64,000 bases of DNA. Source: Bacteroidia bacterium. Its GTDB lineage: Bacteria > Bacteroidota > Bacteroidia > Bacteroidales > UBA932. The notes below the pieces were generated by a model. That model was not told the DNA's origin. It saw only the letters and a program-made list of their open reading frames with translations, and did no database searches. The stretch lies in contig JAGKTT010000004.1 of assembly GCA_021153285.1 (NCBI GenBank), positions 1 to 64,000 of the forward strand. Reading direction: 5' to 3'. A program made the position numbers and the translations under genes. Of this stretch, positions 51,227 through 60,900 are shown piece by piece; positions within the stretch are counted from its first letter, which is position 1; each line of letters begins with the position of its first letter.

Positions 51227-52653
51227 TGAATGTGAGGTACTTATTGTGCGGATTGACCGCAATTGCCGTTGTTGCCTGTACTGACAAACCTGAGCCTGTA
51301 AAACCTCCTCAGCAGGAGCCTCAGCCGGAAGTGGATACTGAAATTGTTTGGGATGAAGGAGTACGATATGTCTGGGATGACACATATATTCCTGAAATCA
51401 CAATAGAAGTGTCCGTGGAGCAGTGGAACAATCTTCTCAAGGCGTATGACAAGAATCAGCATACTGAGGAATATGTTCATTGCAATGTCAAGTACGACAG
51501 GGGCGGAGAGATCACATACATCGCGGATGCGGCTCTGCGTCTTCGCGGTAATACCTCTCGTGTGCGTCCTGAAGGAGAATATGGCCAGATGCACGAGAAA
51601 GACAAGGCTGACTGGCATAAATGCCATTTCGGACTGAATTTCCGCAAGTACAATAAGGACGACGAGCACACTATCAAGGGTATCCGAAAGCTGCACCTTA
51701 AGTGGTTCAAGGAAGACCCTTCCCACGTAAGGGAACTTTTCTGCTATGATCTTTTCAAGCGGGCAGGAATCTGGACCGGACTCCAGGATATCTATTGCAA
51801 GGTATGGGTACACGTTGAGGGAGATTCCAAGCCGGCTTATTTCGGCATCTACAATATGCTGGAAAGAGTGGATGACCATTATGTGAAGCGTAGAGTGGCC
51901 AAGTTCGGAAGTGATGAGGGTAATCTCTGGAAATGCGTGGTAGGAGCCGATTTCAGGAACATAGATCCTGGAAAGATCGGCCCTGATAGTGATGACAAAG
52001 ACTTCCCATATGAGCTGAAAGAGAATGAAGGAACTTTTGAAGAGGCTGCTGCGCAGCTGAAGAATTTCATCCTGAATGTCAGCCAGCTCAATGATGAGGA
52101 TTTCTATAAATGGATTCAGAGAGTCTGCGATGTGGAACTTCTTCTGAAGACATATGCTGTGAATGTGGCATTGGGAATGTGGGATGACCATTGGAACAAT
52201 TCCAATAATTTCTACATCTATTTCAATTCTAACAGTTCCAGGGACTATAAGTTCTTCTTTATCCCGTATGACTATGACAATACACTGGGTACCAGCCACG
52301 TATGCGGTGCTCAGACTGATTCTGGACGTCACGATCCATACAAATGGGGCAATCAGGGAATTCTGATCGAACGACTTCTTAAGTATGACGATTTCAGGGA
52401 GATCTATAGGGCTGAGCTTATTAGGATGATCGATCCTGCAAATGGCTTTATGGATTATGATTCAGCAGTGGCCCGTATCAGAGACTGGCACGGCAGGATC
52501 CAGGGAATGACTTCCAATGATACCGGTGACGGTATGGAGATAAAGGACCGCCCTGCGAGCTGGGGTAATCATCACGAGTACAGGCTTCTTGACCCGGATC
52601 CGAATGTGAACTTCTTCAAGGTCAAGGCTGAAACCATAAAAAAGATGAAATAA
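51226..52653 (+). CDS. CotH kinase-family lipoprotein in the PUL
   Basis: The protein has 475 residues. A lipoprotein signal (LTAIAVVACTDKPEP) and a Pro-rich linker precede the CotH fold: ITIEVSVEQWNNLLKAYDKN, ADAALRLRGNTSRVRP, HLKWFKEDPSHVRELFCYDL, YFGIYNMLERVDDHYVKRR, ALGMWDDHWNNSNNFYIYFN, and FFIPYDYDNTLGTSH with the Asp-x-Asp of the active site. CotH proteins are atypical protein kinases of spores and secreted proteins. In Bacteroidota they also occur in glycan loci with unknown targets. Start overlaps the GH31 stop, so it belongs to the same operon. Confidence 0.85.
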   Translation: MNVRYLLCGLTAIAVVACTDKPEPVKPPQQEPQPEVDTEIVWDEGVRYVWDDTYIPEITIEVSVEQWNNLLKAYDKNQHTEEYVHCNVKYDRGGEITYIADAALRLRGNTSRVRPEGEYGQMHEKDKADWHKCHFGLNFRKYNKDDEHTIKGIRKLHLKWFKEDPSHVRELFCYDLFKRAGIWTGLQDIYCKVWVHVEGDSKPAYFGIYNMLERVDDHYVKRRVAKFGSDEGNLWKCVVGADFRNIDPGKIGPDSDDKDFPYELKENEGTFEEAAAQLKNFILNVSQLNDEDFYKWIQRVCDVELLLKTYAVNVALGMWDDHWNNSNNFYIYFNSNSSRDYKFFFIPYDYDNTLGTSHVCGAQTDSGRHDPYKWGNQGILIERLLKYDDFREIYRAELIRMIDPANGFMDYDSAVARIRDWHGRIQGMTSNDTGDGMEIKDRPASWGNHHEYRLLDPDPNVNFFKVKAETIKKMK

Positions 52654-52666
52654 ATAATACGATAAA

Positions 52667-54823
52667 ATGAAGAAATTTTTGTTTTTACTGCCTTTGGCGG
52701 CTCTGGCTTCTTGTCAGGAAAAGCCAATTTATGAGAACGACTCATACACTATGTATGCAGACAGAATCGTTCAGGGAGAGTATACCGGTGTAGCAGAGTC
52801 TCCTTATAAGATCGTTTCGAACCTTGATGGTGAGGAATACATCTGGGAGAAGAAGAACGATCTGAGCACATATCCGATCCTCGAAACTCCGTACCTTATT
52901 GAGGAGACTGCGTACAATATCGGAGTAGATGAAAGTGTGAATGCTGTCGAGCCTGACGGAACACTGCGTACAGGAACAGAGTGGGGTGGTGTCTGGACAA
53001 GAGATGTCAGCTACAGTATCATCCACAGTATGTCCTTCATACAGACAGAGGCTGCAAAGACCAGCCTTATGTGCAAGGTGAATTCGAAGGGAGAAATTGT
53101 TCAGGATACAGGTACTGGTGGAGCCTGGCCTTGCAGTACTGACCGCGAAATCTGGGTAGGTGCCGCTTGGGAGATCTACAAGGTGACCGGTGATATGGAG
53201 TGGCTCAAGACTGTGTATCCTATCGCTAAGAAATCTCTCGAAGTGGATATGAGGACTGTGTTTGAGTCTGAAACTGATCTCGTAAGAGGTGAGTCTTCTT
53301 TCATTGACTGGAGAGAGCAGAGCTATCCGACCTGGATGGAGCCTGCCGACATCTATGATACCAAGTGCCTTGGTACCAATATGGTATTCTACATTGCCCT
53401 TACTTCTGCAGCGGAGATGGGACGCATCCTCGGTGATGTCGAGACTGCGCAGTATTTTGAGGAAATGGCAGCCCGCATCAAGAAAGGTATCAACGAGCAC
53501 CTTTGGATGGATGAAGAAGGCTATTATGCGCAGTATCTCGGTGGTCGTGCAGATGATCTTCTCTACACTAAGAGCGAGACACTTGGTGAGGCTCTTGCCA
53601 TTCTCTGGGGCGTAGCGGAGGGAGACCGCGCAACAAGACTTACCGAGTCCCTTCCGATCGTAGACTATGGTGCACCTGTGTTCTGGCCTTGGATTGCCGA
53701 TCAGCCGCCTTATCACAACCAGGCTGTCTGGCCTTGGGTGCAGGCTTATTGGATCCACGCTTGTGCAAAGGTGGGTAATGAGCACGGAGTACTCCACGGA
53801 GTAGGTGCAGTATGGCGCGCCGTGATGATGTATGCTACAAATAAGGAAAACTATGTGGCTGACACAGGAAACTGGAGAGGTACCCAGATCAATTCAAGCA
53901 ATATGCTCTGGTGCCTTGCAGGTAATATCAGCATCACCTTCAAGCTCCTTATGGGAATGGAGTTCGGTGCTGACCAGCTTAACTTTGCTCCAGTGGTGCC
54001 GGAGAATCTTAAGGCTGAGAGAACAGTAAGGAATTTCCGTTACAGAAACGCTACCCTTGATGTGACAGTTTCAGGTTACGGTGACACCATCAAGAGCTTC
54101 AAGCTCGACGGACAGAAGATGTCCGAGGCTGTAGTTCCTGGAAATCTTGAAGGACACCATACCGTCGAAATCGAGATGTCGAACTCATTCAAGAATGATC
54201 TCGGCGTGAACTATCAGCCTGCTTGCTGGGCTCCTCTTATGCCGGTAGTCACTATGGCTGATGGCAGACTCTCTTGGGAGCCTGTCGAAGGTGCTGTCAT
54301 CTATAATGTATATGCAGGCGGAGAACTTGTAGCTGGTGCAACATCGACTGAAATCATCATAGAGGACGAGTGGAAGGGTGATATCCAGGTAGTGGCTGTC
54401 GCACAGGACGGCACACCTTCATTCCCGTCTAAGCCGATCAATATCAACGAGAAGATCCGCATCAAGCTTCCTGAGACAATGCTTACGAAGAAAAACGGCA
54501 CTGAGTTCAGCGTTACTGTCAATGTACCGGAATCAGGCCAGTGGTTCCTTACCTGGAATTATGCCAACGGTACAGGTCCTGTGAATACGGACAATAACTG
54601 CGGTATCCGAATGCTTTACGTAGATGGTGTCAAGGCCGGCATCAACATCTTCCCTCACAGAGGCACAAATGACTGGGATAACTGGGGCTGGACAATTCCT
54701 GAAAAGCTCGAACTCTCGAAGGGTAATCATATATTCACCCTCAAGATGGAGTCAGACGCAGACAATATGGACTTCCATATCAATGACTTCAAGATCAGAG
54801 AGCTCCGTCTTATCAAAAAGTAA
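52667..54823 (+). CDS. Six-hairpin (alpha/alpha)6 glycosidase with C-terminal beta domains
   Basis: The protein has 718 residues. The lipoprotein signal (LPLAALASCQEKPIYEN) is followed by an (alpha/alpha)6 barrel (about 80-440): TEWGGVWTRDVSYSIIHSMS, VQDTGTGGAWPCSTDREIWV, RGESSFIDWREQSYPTW, FWPWIADQPPYHNQAVWPWV, DTGNWRGTQINSSNMLWCLA. Then comes a barrel-edge sandwich, an FN3-like domain (about 530-600) and a C-terminal module (TEFSVTVNVPESGQWFLTWN, MDFHINDFKIRELRLIK) resembling a carbohydrate-binding domain. Related proteins are annotated as debranching or rhamnosidase-like. The exact family and bond cannot be fixed by eye. Confidence 0.75.
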   Translation: MKKFLFLLPLAALASCQEKPIYENDSYTMYADRIVQGEYTGVAESPYKIVSNLDGEEYIWEKKNDLSTYPILETPYLIEETAYNIGVDESVNAVEPDGTLRTGTEWGGVWTRDVSYSIIHSMSFIQTEAAKTSLMCKVNSKGEIVQDTGTGGAWPCSTDREIWVGAAWEIYKVTGDMEWLKTVYPIAKKSLEVDMRTVFESETDLVRGESSFIDWREQSYPTWMEPADIYDTKCLGTNMVFYIALTSAAEMGRILGDVETAQYFEEMAARIKKGINEHLWMDEEGYYAQYLGGRADDLLYTKSETLGEALAILWGVAEGDRATRLTESLPIVDYGAPVFWPWIADQPPYHNQAVWPWVQAYWIHACAKVGNEHGVLHGVGAVWRAVMMYATNKENYVADTGNWRGTQINSSNMLWCLAGNISITFKLLMGMEFGADQLNFAPVVPENLKAERTVRNFRYRNATLDVTVSGYGDTIKSFKLDGQKMSEAVVPGNLEGHHTVEIEMSNSFKNDLGVNYQPACWAPLMPVVTMADGRLSWEPVEGAVIYNVYAGGELVAGATSTEIIIEDEWKGDIQVVAVAQDGTPSFPSKPININEKIRIKLPETMLTKKNGTEFSVTVNVPESGQWFLTWNYANGTGPVNTDNNCGIRMLYVDGVKAGINIFPHRGTNDWDNWGWTIPEKLELSKGNHIFTLKMESDADNMDFHINDFKIRELRLIKK

Positions 54824-54830
54824 TCCTCTA

Positions 54831-56234
54831 ATGAAACATTTCTTTCTAATCATCGGTTTGGCTTTTGCTTCAATTGCCATCAATGCCCAGACTGTAAAAT
54901 ACGAATCGCAGCGTCCTGCTCCAGAGGAGAGACTCTTCGTCTCTCAGGCAGTCGAGGCCAAGATAGATGAAGTCACAGCCCTGCTTGCAAACGAGAAGCT
55001 CAGGTGGATGTTCGCCAACTGCTTTCCTAACACATTGGACACAACCGTTCATCCTGTAGGGGAGTATGACACATTTGTCTATACCGGTGACATCGCCGCG
55101 ATGTGGCTCAGGGACTCGGGTGCACAGGTGTGGCCTTATCTTTCAATGGTCAATGAGGACGAAGCACTGCGCAGACTGATAGCCGGAGTGATCCTCCGCC
55201 AGTTCAGGTGTATCTGTCTCGATCCTTATGCGAATGCATTCTACAAGGAGCCTGATAAAGAAGGTTATTGGAAGTCGGATATTACCGATATGAAGCCGGG
55301 TATCCACGAAAGGAAGTGGGAGATCGACTCGCATTGCTATCCGATCCGATTGGCATATGAATATTGGAAAATCACCGGTGATTCTTCTGTGTTTTCGGAG
55401 GTGTGGCTTCAGTCGATTGAACTTACCCTACAGACTTTCCGCGAGCAGCAGCGTAAGGACGGATTCGGCCCTTACCGCTTCCAGCGTACCACACACGCGG
55501 CGTATGACACATTGCCGAACTACGGCAAGGGTACGCCGGTGAATCCAGTGGGTCTTATTGTCTCTTGTTTCCGACCTTCGGATGACGCCACTACCTTCCA
55601 GTTCCTGATCCCGTCGAATTTCTTTGCCGTGACCTCGCTCCGCAAGGCCGCTGAAATATTGACTCAGGTCAATGGCCGTTCCGACCTCGCCGGGCAGTGC
55701 CTCGAACTCGCTGCGGAGGTGGAGGAAGCATTGAAGAAATATGCCGTATACGAACATCCTCAGTTCGGACCAATCTACGCATACGAGGTCGATGGCTTTG
55801 GTAATCACCTGCTTATGGACGACGCCAATGTGCCGAGCCTTCTGGCGATGCCGTATCTCGGCGACGTGGATATCAATGATCCGATCTATCAGAACACCCG
55901 CCGTTTTGTCTGGAGTGAGAGTAATCCGTATTTCTTCAGGGGAGCTGTCGCAGAAGGTATCGGAGGCCCTCACGTGGGCTTTGATATGGCCTGGCCGATG
56001 AGCATTATGATGAAGGCATTCACAAGTCAGGATGATGCGGAGATCAAATGGTGTATCGAAATGCTTATGAAGACCGATGCAGGCACCGGATTTATGCACG
56101 AGTCTTTCCACGTGGATGATCCGATGAAGTTCACCCGCGAGTGGTTCGCTTGGCAGAACGGCCTCTTCGGGGAGCTGATACTGAAGATTATTGCTGACGG
56201 TAAACTGAATTTGTTGAACAGTATAAATATTTAA
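54831..56234 (+). CDS. GH125 exo-alpha-1,6-mannosidase-like enzyme
   Basis: I start the protein at MKHFFLIIGLAFASIAINAQ (467 residues), a signal peptide, 7 bases after the previous stop; the frame upstream overlaps the six-hairpin gene. It shows the GH125 pattern: MFANCFPNTLDTTVHPVGEY, VYTGDIAAMWLRDSGAQVWP, KPGIHERKWEIDSHCYPIRL, DDANVPSLLAMPYLG, and MHESFHVDDPMKFTREWFAW near the end. GH125 enzymes release mannose from alpha-1,6 linkages with inversion. In a dextran-type locus this suggests the substrate also carries alpha-1,6-mannose, or the enzyme has drifted to another alpha-1,6 sugar. Confidence 0.88.
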   Translation: MKHFFLIIGLAFASIAINAQTVKYESQRPAPEERLFVSQAVEAKIDEVTALLANEKLRWMFANCFPNTLDTTVHPVGEYDTFVYTGDIAAMWLRDSGAQVWPYLSMVNEDEALRRLIAGVILRQFRCICLDPYANAFYKEPDKEGYWKSDITDMKPGIHERKWEIDSHCYPIRLAYEYWKITGDSSVFSEVWLQSIELTLQTFREQQRKDGFGPYRFQRTTHAAYDTLPNYGKGTPVNPVGLIVSCFRPSDDATTFQFLIPSNFFAVTSLRKAAEILTQVNGRSDLAGQCLELAAEVEEALKKYAVYEHPQFGPIYAYEVDGFGNHLLMDDANVPSLLAMPYLGDVDINDPIYQNTRRFVWSESNPYFFRGAVAEGIGGPHVGFDMAWPMSIMMKAFTSQDDAEIKWCIEMLMKTDAGTGFMHESFHVDDPMKFTREWFAWQNGLFGELILKIIADGKLNLLNSINI

Positions 56235-56236
56235 AG

Positions 56237-57286
56237 ATGAAAAGATTTCTTGTCATTCTGATGCTGGCTGCACCTATGGTGGCAAACGCTCAACTCTCCA
56301 ATGATGATGTTCATAAATATGACCATCACAACCAGTCTCAGTACCGTACCGAGATTTCCATTCCGGGCTTTGACGGCTACCAGACTCTCAAATGCGATTT
56401 CCATATCCACACTGTCTTTTCTGACGGCCTGGTATGGCCTTCGATAAGAGTGCAGGAAGCCTGGACTGAAGGTCTTGATGCCATCGCCATCACCGACCAC
56501 ATCGAATATCGTCCTCGCAAGAATATCGTTGTGGCTGATCATAACGAGTCTTTCAAGATAGCCAAGAAAGAGGGTAACAATCTTGGTTTTATTGTCATCA
56601 AAGGTACGGAAATCACCCGCAGCAAACCACTGGGCCATCTCAATGCCCTTTTTATCAATGATGCCAATGTTATGGACGTTGAGGATCCTCTTCAGGCGAT
56701 TGACATAGCAGATGCTCAGGGAGCCTATATTATCTGGAACCACCCGGGCTGGCCGGATAACAAATCGACATTCTATCCTGTTCACGAAGAGCTGATAAAG
56801 GCCGGAAAGATCGATGCATACGAGGCTTATAACTACACGGAGTCATATCCTCTAACCTTCGACTGGTATGCTCAGTACGGTATCGCTCCGATGGCCAATA
56901 CCGACATCCACGGCACTACCGCCATTGACTATGGATGCGATAAAGGCTGGATGCGTCCGATGACACTGGTTTTCGCTGAAGAACGTACAGAGGCTTCTTT
57001 GAGGGAGGCTCTCGAGGCAAAGCGTACCCTCGCTTTCTTCTTCGGAAATCTCGTGGGCGATCAGAAGTATCTTTCAAAGCTCGTTTCAGCTTCGTTGCAG
57101 ACTCGTCCTGTAGGTGACCGTCTTGAAGTGACCAATGTATCAGACATTACCTATAAGATGACCCAGGGAGATGCCCTCTATGTCTTTCCTGCCGGCAAGA
57201 CTGTTCTGATCAAGGCCCCTCAGGGTGAACTATCCGTGCAGAACTGCTTCTGGGGCAATGGAAAGAACCTGATCTATACTTTCTAG
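56237..57286 (+). CDS. Secreted PHP-domain phosphodiesterase (Sb-PDE-like)
   Basis: The protein has 349 residues. A signal peptide (LVILMLAAPMVANAQLS) leads to a PHP domain with its metal ligands: LKCDFHIHTVFSDG, AIAITDHIEYRPRKN, IKGTEITR, IIWNHPGWPDNK and MANTDIHGTTA. A C-terminal beta domain follows. Proteins of this type are labelled Sb-PDE-family phosphodiesterases. The in vivo substrate is unknown. It starts two bases after GH125, so it is part of the PUL transcript, perhaps removing phosphate groups from the glycan. Confidence 0.8.
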   Translation: MKRFLVILMLAAPMVANAQLSNDDVHKYDHHNQSQYRTEISIPGFDGYQTLKCDFHIHTVFSDGLVWPSIRVQEAWTEGLDAIAITDHIEYRPRKNIVVADHNESFKIAKKEGNNLGFIVIKGTEITRSKPLGHLNALFINDANVMDVEDPLQAIDIADAQGAYIIWNHPGWPDNKSTFYPVHEELIKAGKIDAYEAYNYTESYPLTFDWYAQYGIAPMANTDIHGTTAIDYGCDKGWMRPMTLVFAEERTEASLREALEAKRTLAFFFGNLVGDQKYLSKLVSASLQTRPVGDRLEVTNVSDITYKMTQGDALYVFPAGKTVLIKAPQGELSVQNCFWGNGKNLIYTF

Positions 57287-57323
57287 GCTGCAGTTTGTAG
57301 TTAATCTGCTGAATTATAACTGA

Positions 57324-57370
57324 TTACGCGTTCTGCGTGCTCCCCGTAGTGCGGCACGCAGAACGCGTAA
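57324..57370. repeat. 17-bp perfect hairpin between convergent genes
   Basis: TTACGCGTTCTGCGTGC pairs fully with GCACGCAGAACGCGTAA around a 13-base loop. It is GC-rich, has no T-run on either strand, and lies between the converging PHP and ybaK genes. It is either a two-way terminator or a REP-like mobile hairpin. Confidence 0.7.
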
Positions 57371-57401
57371 ATCGTTGTGAGTTAACCAATTGGCCTTCTC
57401 C

Positions 57402-57893
57402 TTATTTTTCGAAGGCTGCGACATCAGCGACCGTGCCTCCGACAAATCCGATAAGTTCGGCAGGGGAAATGGCCAATTGCAGACCGCGTACCCCGGCGCT
57501 GACATATATTGTCTCGAAATCATTGGCCGTGCTATGGAAATATGTCGGAAACCGCTTCTTCATTCCCACCGGTGAACAGCCTCCGCGTATATATCCGGTC
57601 ACAGCGAGAAGATCCTTCATCGCGATCATCTCCACCTTCTTGTTTCCTGACACCTTGGCCAATGCCTTCAGGTTCACCTCTCCGTTTCCCGGAATCACGC
57701 AAACGATATGTCCGGTCTTGTCCCCCTGCAGGACAAGTGTCTTGAAGACGCATTCGATGTCCTGACCAAGACTGTCAGCTACGTGCTGGGCAGCCAGGTC
57801 GTTCTCGTCGAACTCGTATGGAATGAGATTGTATTTTATGCCGGCTTTGTCCAGAAGGCGTGCAGCGTTGGTCTTTTCTATCTTTTTTGCCAT
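57402..57893 (-). CDS. ybaK: Cys-tRNA(Pro)/Cys-tRNA(Cys) deacylase
   Basis: The protein has 163 residues, the full YbaK length. MAKKIEKTNAARLLDKAGIK leads, followed by the YbaK/ProX pattern VADSLGQDIECVFKTLVLQG, TGHIVCVIPGNGEVNLKALA, GYIRGGCSPVGMKKRFPTYF and AGVRGLQLAISPAELIGFVG. The enzyme clears cysteine wrongly attached to tRNA-Pro by prolyl-tRNA synthetase. It lies 12 bases after the AAA ATPase gene and so may share its transcript. Confidence 0.93.
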   Translation of the reverse strand: MAKKIEKTNAARLLDKAGIKYNLIPYEFDENDLAAQHVADSLGQDIECVFKTLVLQGDKTGHIVCVIPGNGEVNLKALAKVSGNKKVEMIAMKDLLAVTGYIRGGCSPVGMKKRFPTYFHSTANDFETIYVSAGVRGLQLAISPAELIGFVGGTVADVAAFEK

Positions 57894-57905
57894 AAATAGA
57901 TCAAT

Positions 57906-60900
57906 TTAGAATCCGATCTTGCCTGAAACCTTCTTCCACACGAAACTCGAGACATCACTGGCAAGGACAATACGTTCTGCATCTGTGTCGTTTTCATCGT
58001 TAAGGCGCAGAATCATTCTCTCAAAGATGGCCCGTGAGAGATTCTTCATTGTACGTGCATTGGCGAAAGAGAGATTTCTGTTAGCGCAGAGATTGCGGAT
58101 ATATTCCTTTATTATGACCTCGGCCTTTTCCGAAACCTGTGTCCTGTACTTGTCGAGACATTGGAGAAGGATGCTGTAAAGTTCATCTTCCGTGTAGTCG
58201 TCGAAGATGAAAGTGTGGTCAAAGTCATAGATGCCGTTACTTGCCAGCGAATGTGCAATGGACAGGTCAGGGGTAGAACATTCGGATATGATGAGAGCTC
58301 CTGATGCATTGTCATCGCTTACCAGATTCGCAAGCTTGAACCTGACCTGTTCGCTGGTCATCCGGTATTGGCCGGAACGGAATTCCGGAGCATCACCATC
58401 AATGAAGAGGACGCCTTTGCGCGATCTTTTGACAGCTTCACGTATTACCTCATTGCACTCATAATCAGACACATTGAAGATTTCTTCTCCCTTGACTTCT
58501 GTCAATTCGCTGTTCTGGATGAGGTTCATTGCCTTGAGGATATCAGCCAGAATCTTGGCTACAGTGCTTTTGCCGGTGCCGGTATTGCCGGTGAAATTCC
58601 ATTTGAGAAGACCCTTGCCCCGGAATCTCTCGCCCTGAGAATTCAGATATCGCGATACATTCACGAAATTGTGGATGGCGCTCTTTACCTTTTCCAGACC
58701 TACGAGTGCATCCAGACGTTTCATTGCATTGTCGATTGCCTCTTCGTCGAATTTTCCGAGTGAAATATGCTGATCTTCATCCTGAGTGACAGGAATGTCC
58801 TCAGCTTCTATTGTTACAAGCTGGTCGTATGTCGGAGCTGATATCTTGCTCAATCTTGTCGCCATACGGGTGCTGATGGCTCTCTCCAGCAGTTTGTTTA
58901 CATATCTTCCGTTGCCGAAGTTCTTTCCCTTGGCTACAATATCCTTGCTGATTAAGGATTTCAGTCTCTTACGTGCTTCTTCGCTAAGTTCGTACTTATT
59001 GTCGTCGCAGTATAAATCTGCGATCTGAAGAAGATTCTCTATGCTCAGATCCTCAAAAACAAATACCTCCTCGACTCTGGAATCGATGCCCGGATTGGAT
59101 TTCAGCATTGCTGTCGTTTCCTCCGGATAGCCTGCAAGAATAAGCATCCAGTCCCTGTTGTTTTCATCGCTCAGAGCAGTCAGAAGATATTCCAGGATGC
59201 GTCTTCCCGGATCCTTCTCATCGTTTTCGACATATAGGTTATAAGCTTCGTCGATCAGAAGGATACCTCCCTTGGCTCTGTTCAATGCATTATCTACTGC
59301 CTGTCCTTCGCTGTCATAGTATCTTCCGATCAGATTCTTCCTCTCCTCCAGTACCACGTGGCCGGAGCTGAGGAGCCCCATTTCCTTGTAAATCTGTCCC
59401 AGAAGGCGTGCGACGGTCGTTTTGCCTGTTCCCGGATTACCGAGGAACCTAGCGTGAAGAGCAGGCTGTTTCACCGGCAGACCGGCTGCAGAGCGCATCT
59501 GCTGCAGCTTGTGGAAATTCATCAGCGAGTGAATCTTCTCCTTCACTTTCTCCAGGCCGGCCATCCTGTCCAGTCTGGCCAGTGCACTTCCTTCCGTCTG
59601 ATTGATGATATTATTGTCACGTCTTGAAATCAATTTCGCCTCGTATTCACTCGGTACGTTTATGTCCGAGACTGTGAAGGCGGCATTGATTATTGTGGTT
59701 GTCTGCCAGGTGAGTTCCAGACGATATATGCCTTTCTCCCAGTGCTGTGTGCAGAAATCACCGAATGCCGCGCAATACCATAGCTCGTCTTTTACTTCTT
59801 GCCTTTTCGCGAAATGCCAGTCCATCATCCTTCCGGTCTGGTCATATATTGTCCATTTCAGGATGTCATTTCTCTTCAGCAGAGGAGTATCCTGAATGAC
59901 CTTCAGCTTTCCTATTACTGAAAGCATTTGCATACCGTCCGCTGCAAACGAGGTCTGAGGCTGGGATGAGAGCCCGTTCAGACATTTCTCTTCGTTGTCC
60001 TTGTCACTGTCTATATTGTAAAGATTCAGTCCGACGACTTCGATGTGTGTGAAAGGGTCGACTTCGGCCTCCTCCGGCTCAGGTATCTCCTGGACGGTGT
60101 CTTTGACCGGCTCTGCCTCCATCTCCTTAATGAATTCTTCGAGCATTGTGTCGAAGTCTGGATATTCGCTTGCCTCATCGTATCCGGCTTCTTCTTTTTT
60201 CTCCCCTTTAAAGAATTCGATCTCCTTACTCCAAAGAAGACTGTCCATCACCGAGAAGCTGATGATGTATTTACCCGGCTCAGGCCTGAACTGTGGTATG
60301 AACTCAAGCTCAGACATCTGACCTGAAATATCGAACAATGTGGTGAAACCGAATAGACTTCCTTCTTCAATGCAGCTGTTCAGATTTACTCTCGTGATAA
60401 AGGTCTTTTGCGGCTCTGAAGAATTGGCAGGAGTAACGGCCGCTATACCTCCGATATCGTCAAGATGTCCGAAACGGTCGGTATATTTTATTGATGCTCT
60501 GATAGATACGTGGTCTATGTCGTTCAGGTCAAAGGCATCCATATCTTTATCTTCGCTTTCCCTTCCTATCGAGATGCTGTCAAGGCTGAATATCTCCGAA
60601 GGATCGGTTTCGCTGTAGAGGATACCAGGTTCCAGATCGAATTGAATGCCCTTCACATTCTCGTCTCTCACCTCGATCCTGACCTTTGAAAATGCTTCCT
60701 CTGCCAGATCCGTATTCTCCAATATATTCAACGGCACATAATACACATTCCTTCTGTCCATCATATCCATTGTATGCCTGAATTCATTGACCTTCTTTTC
60801 ATTGACATAAAATGCCATATATACATTGGCCTTGTCATACAGGTACAAAGGATTCTCCACCAGTACTGCCGCAATGATGTCATCACCCTTCCTGATATGG

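Noticed and set aside
54624..54830. N-terminal extension of GH125
   Set aside because: Overlaps the end of the 52667 gene. A clean signal peptide starts at 54831.
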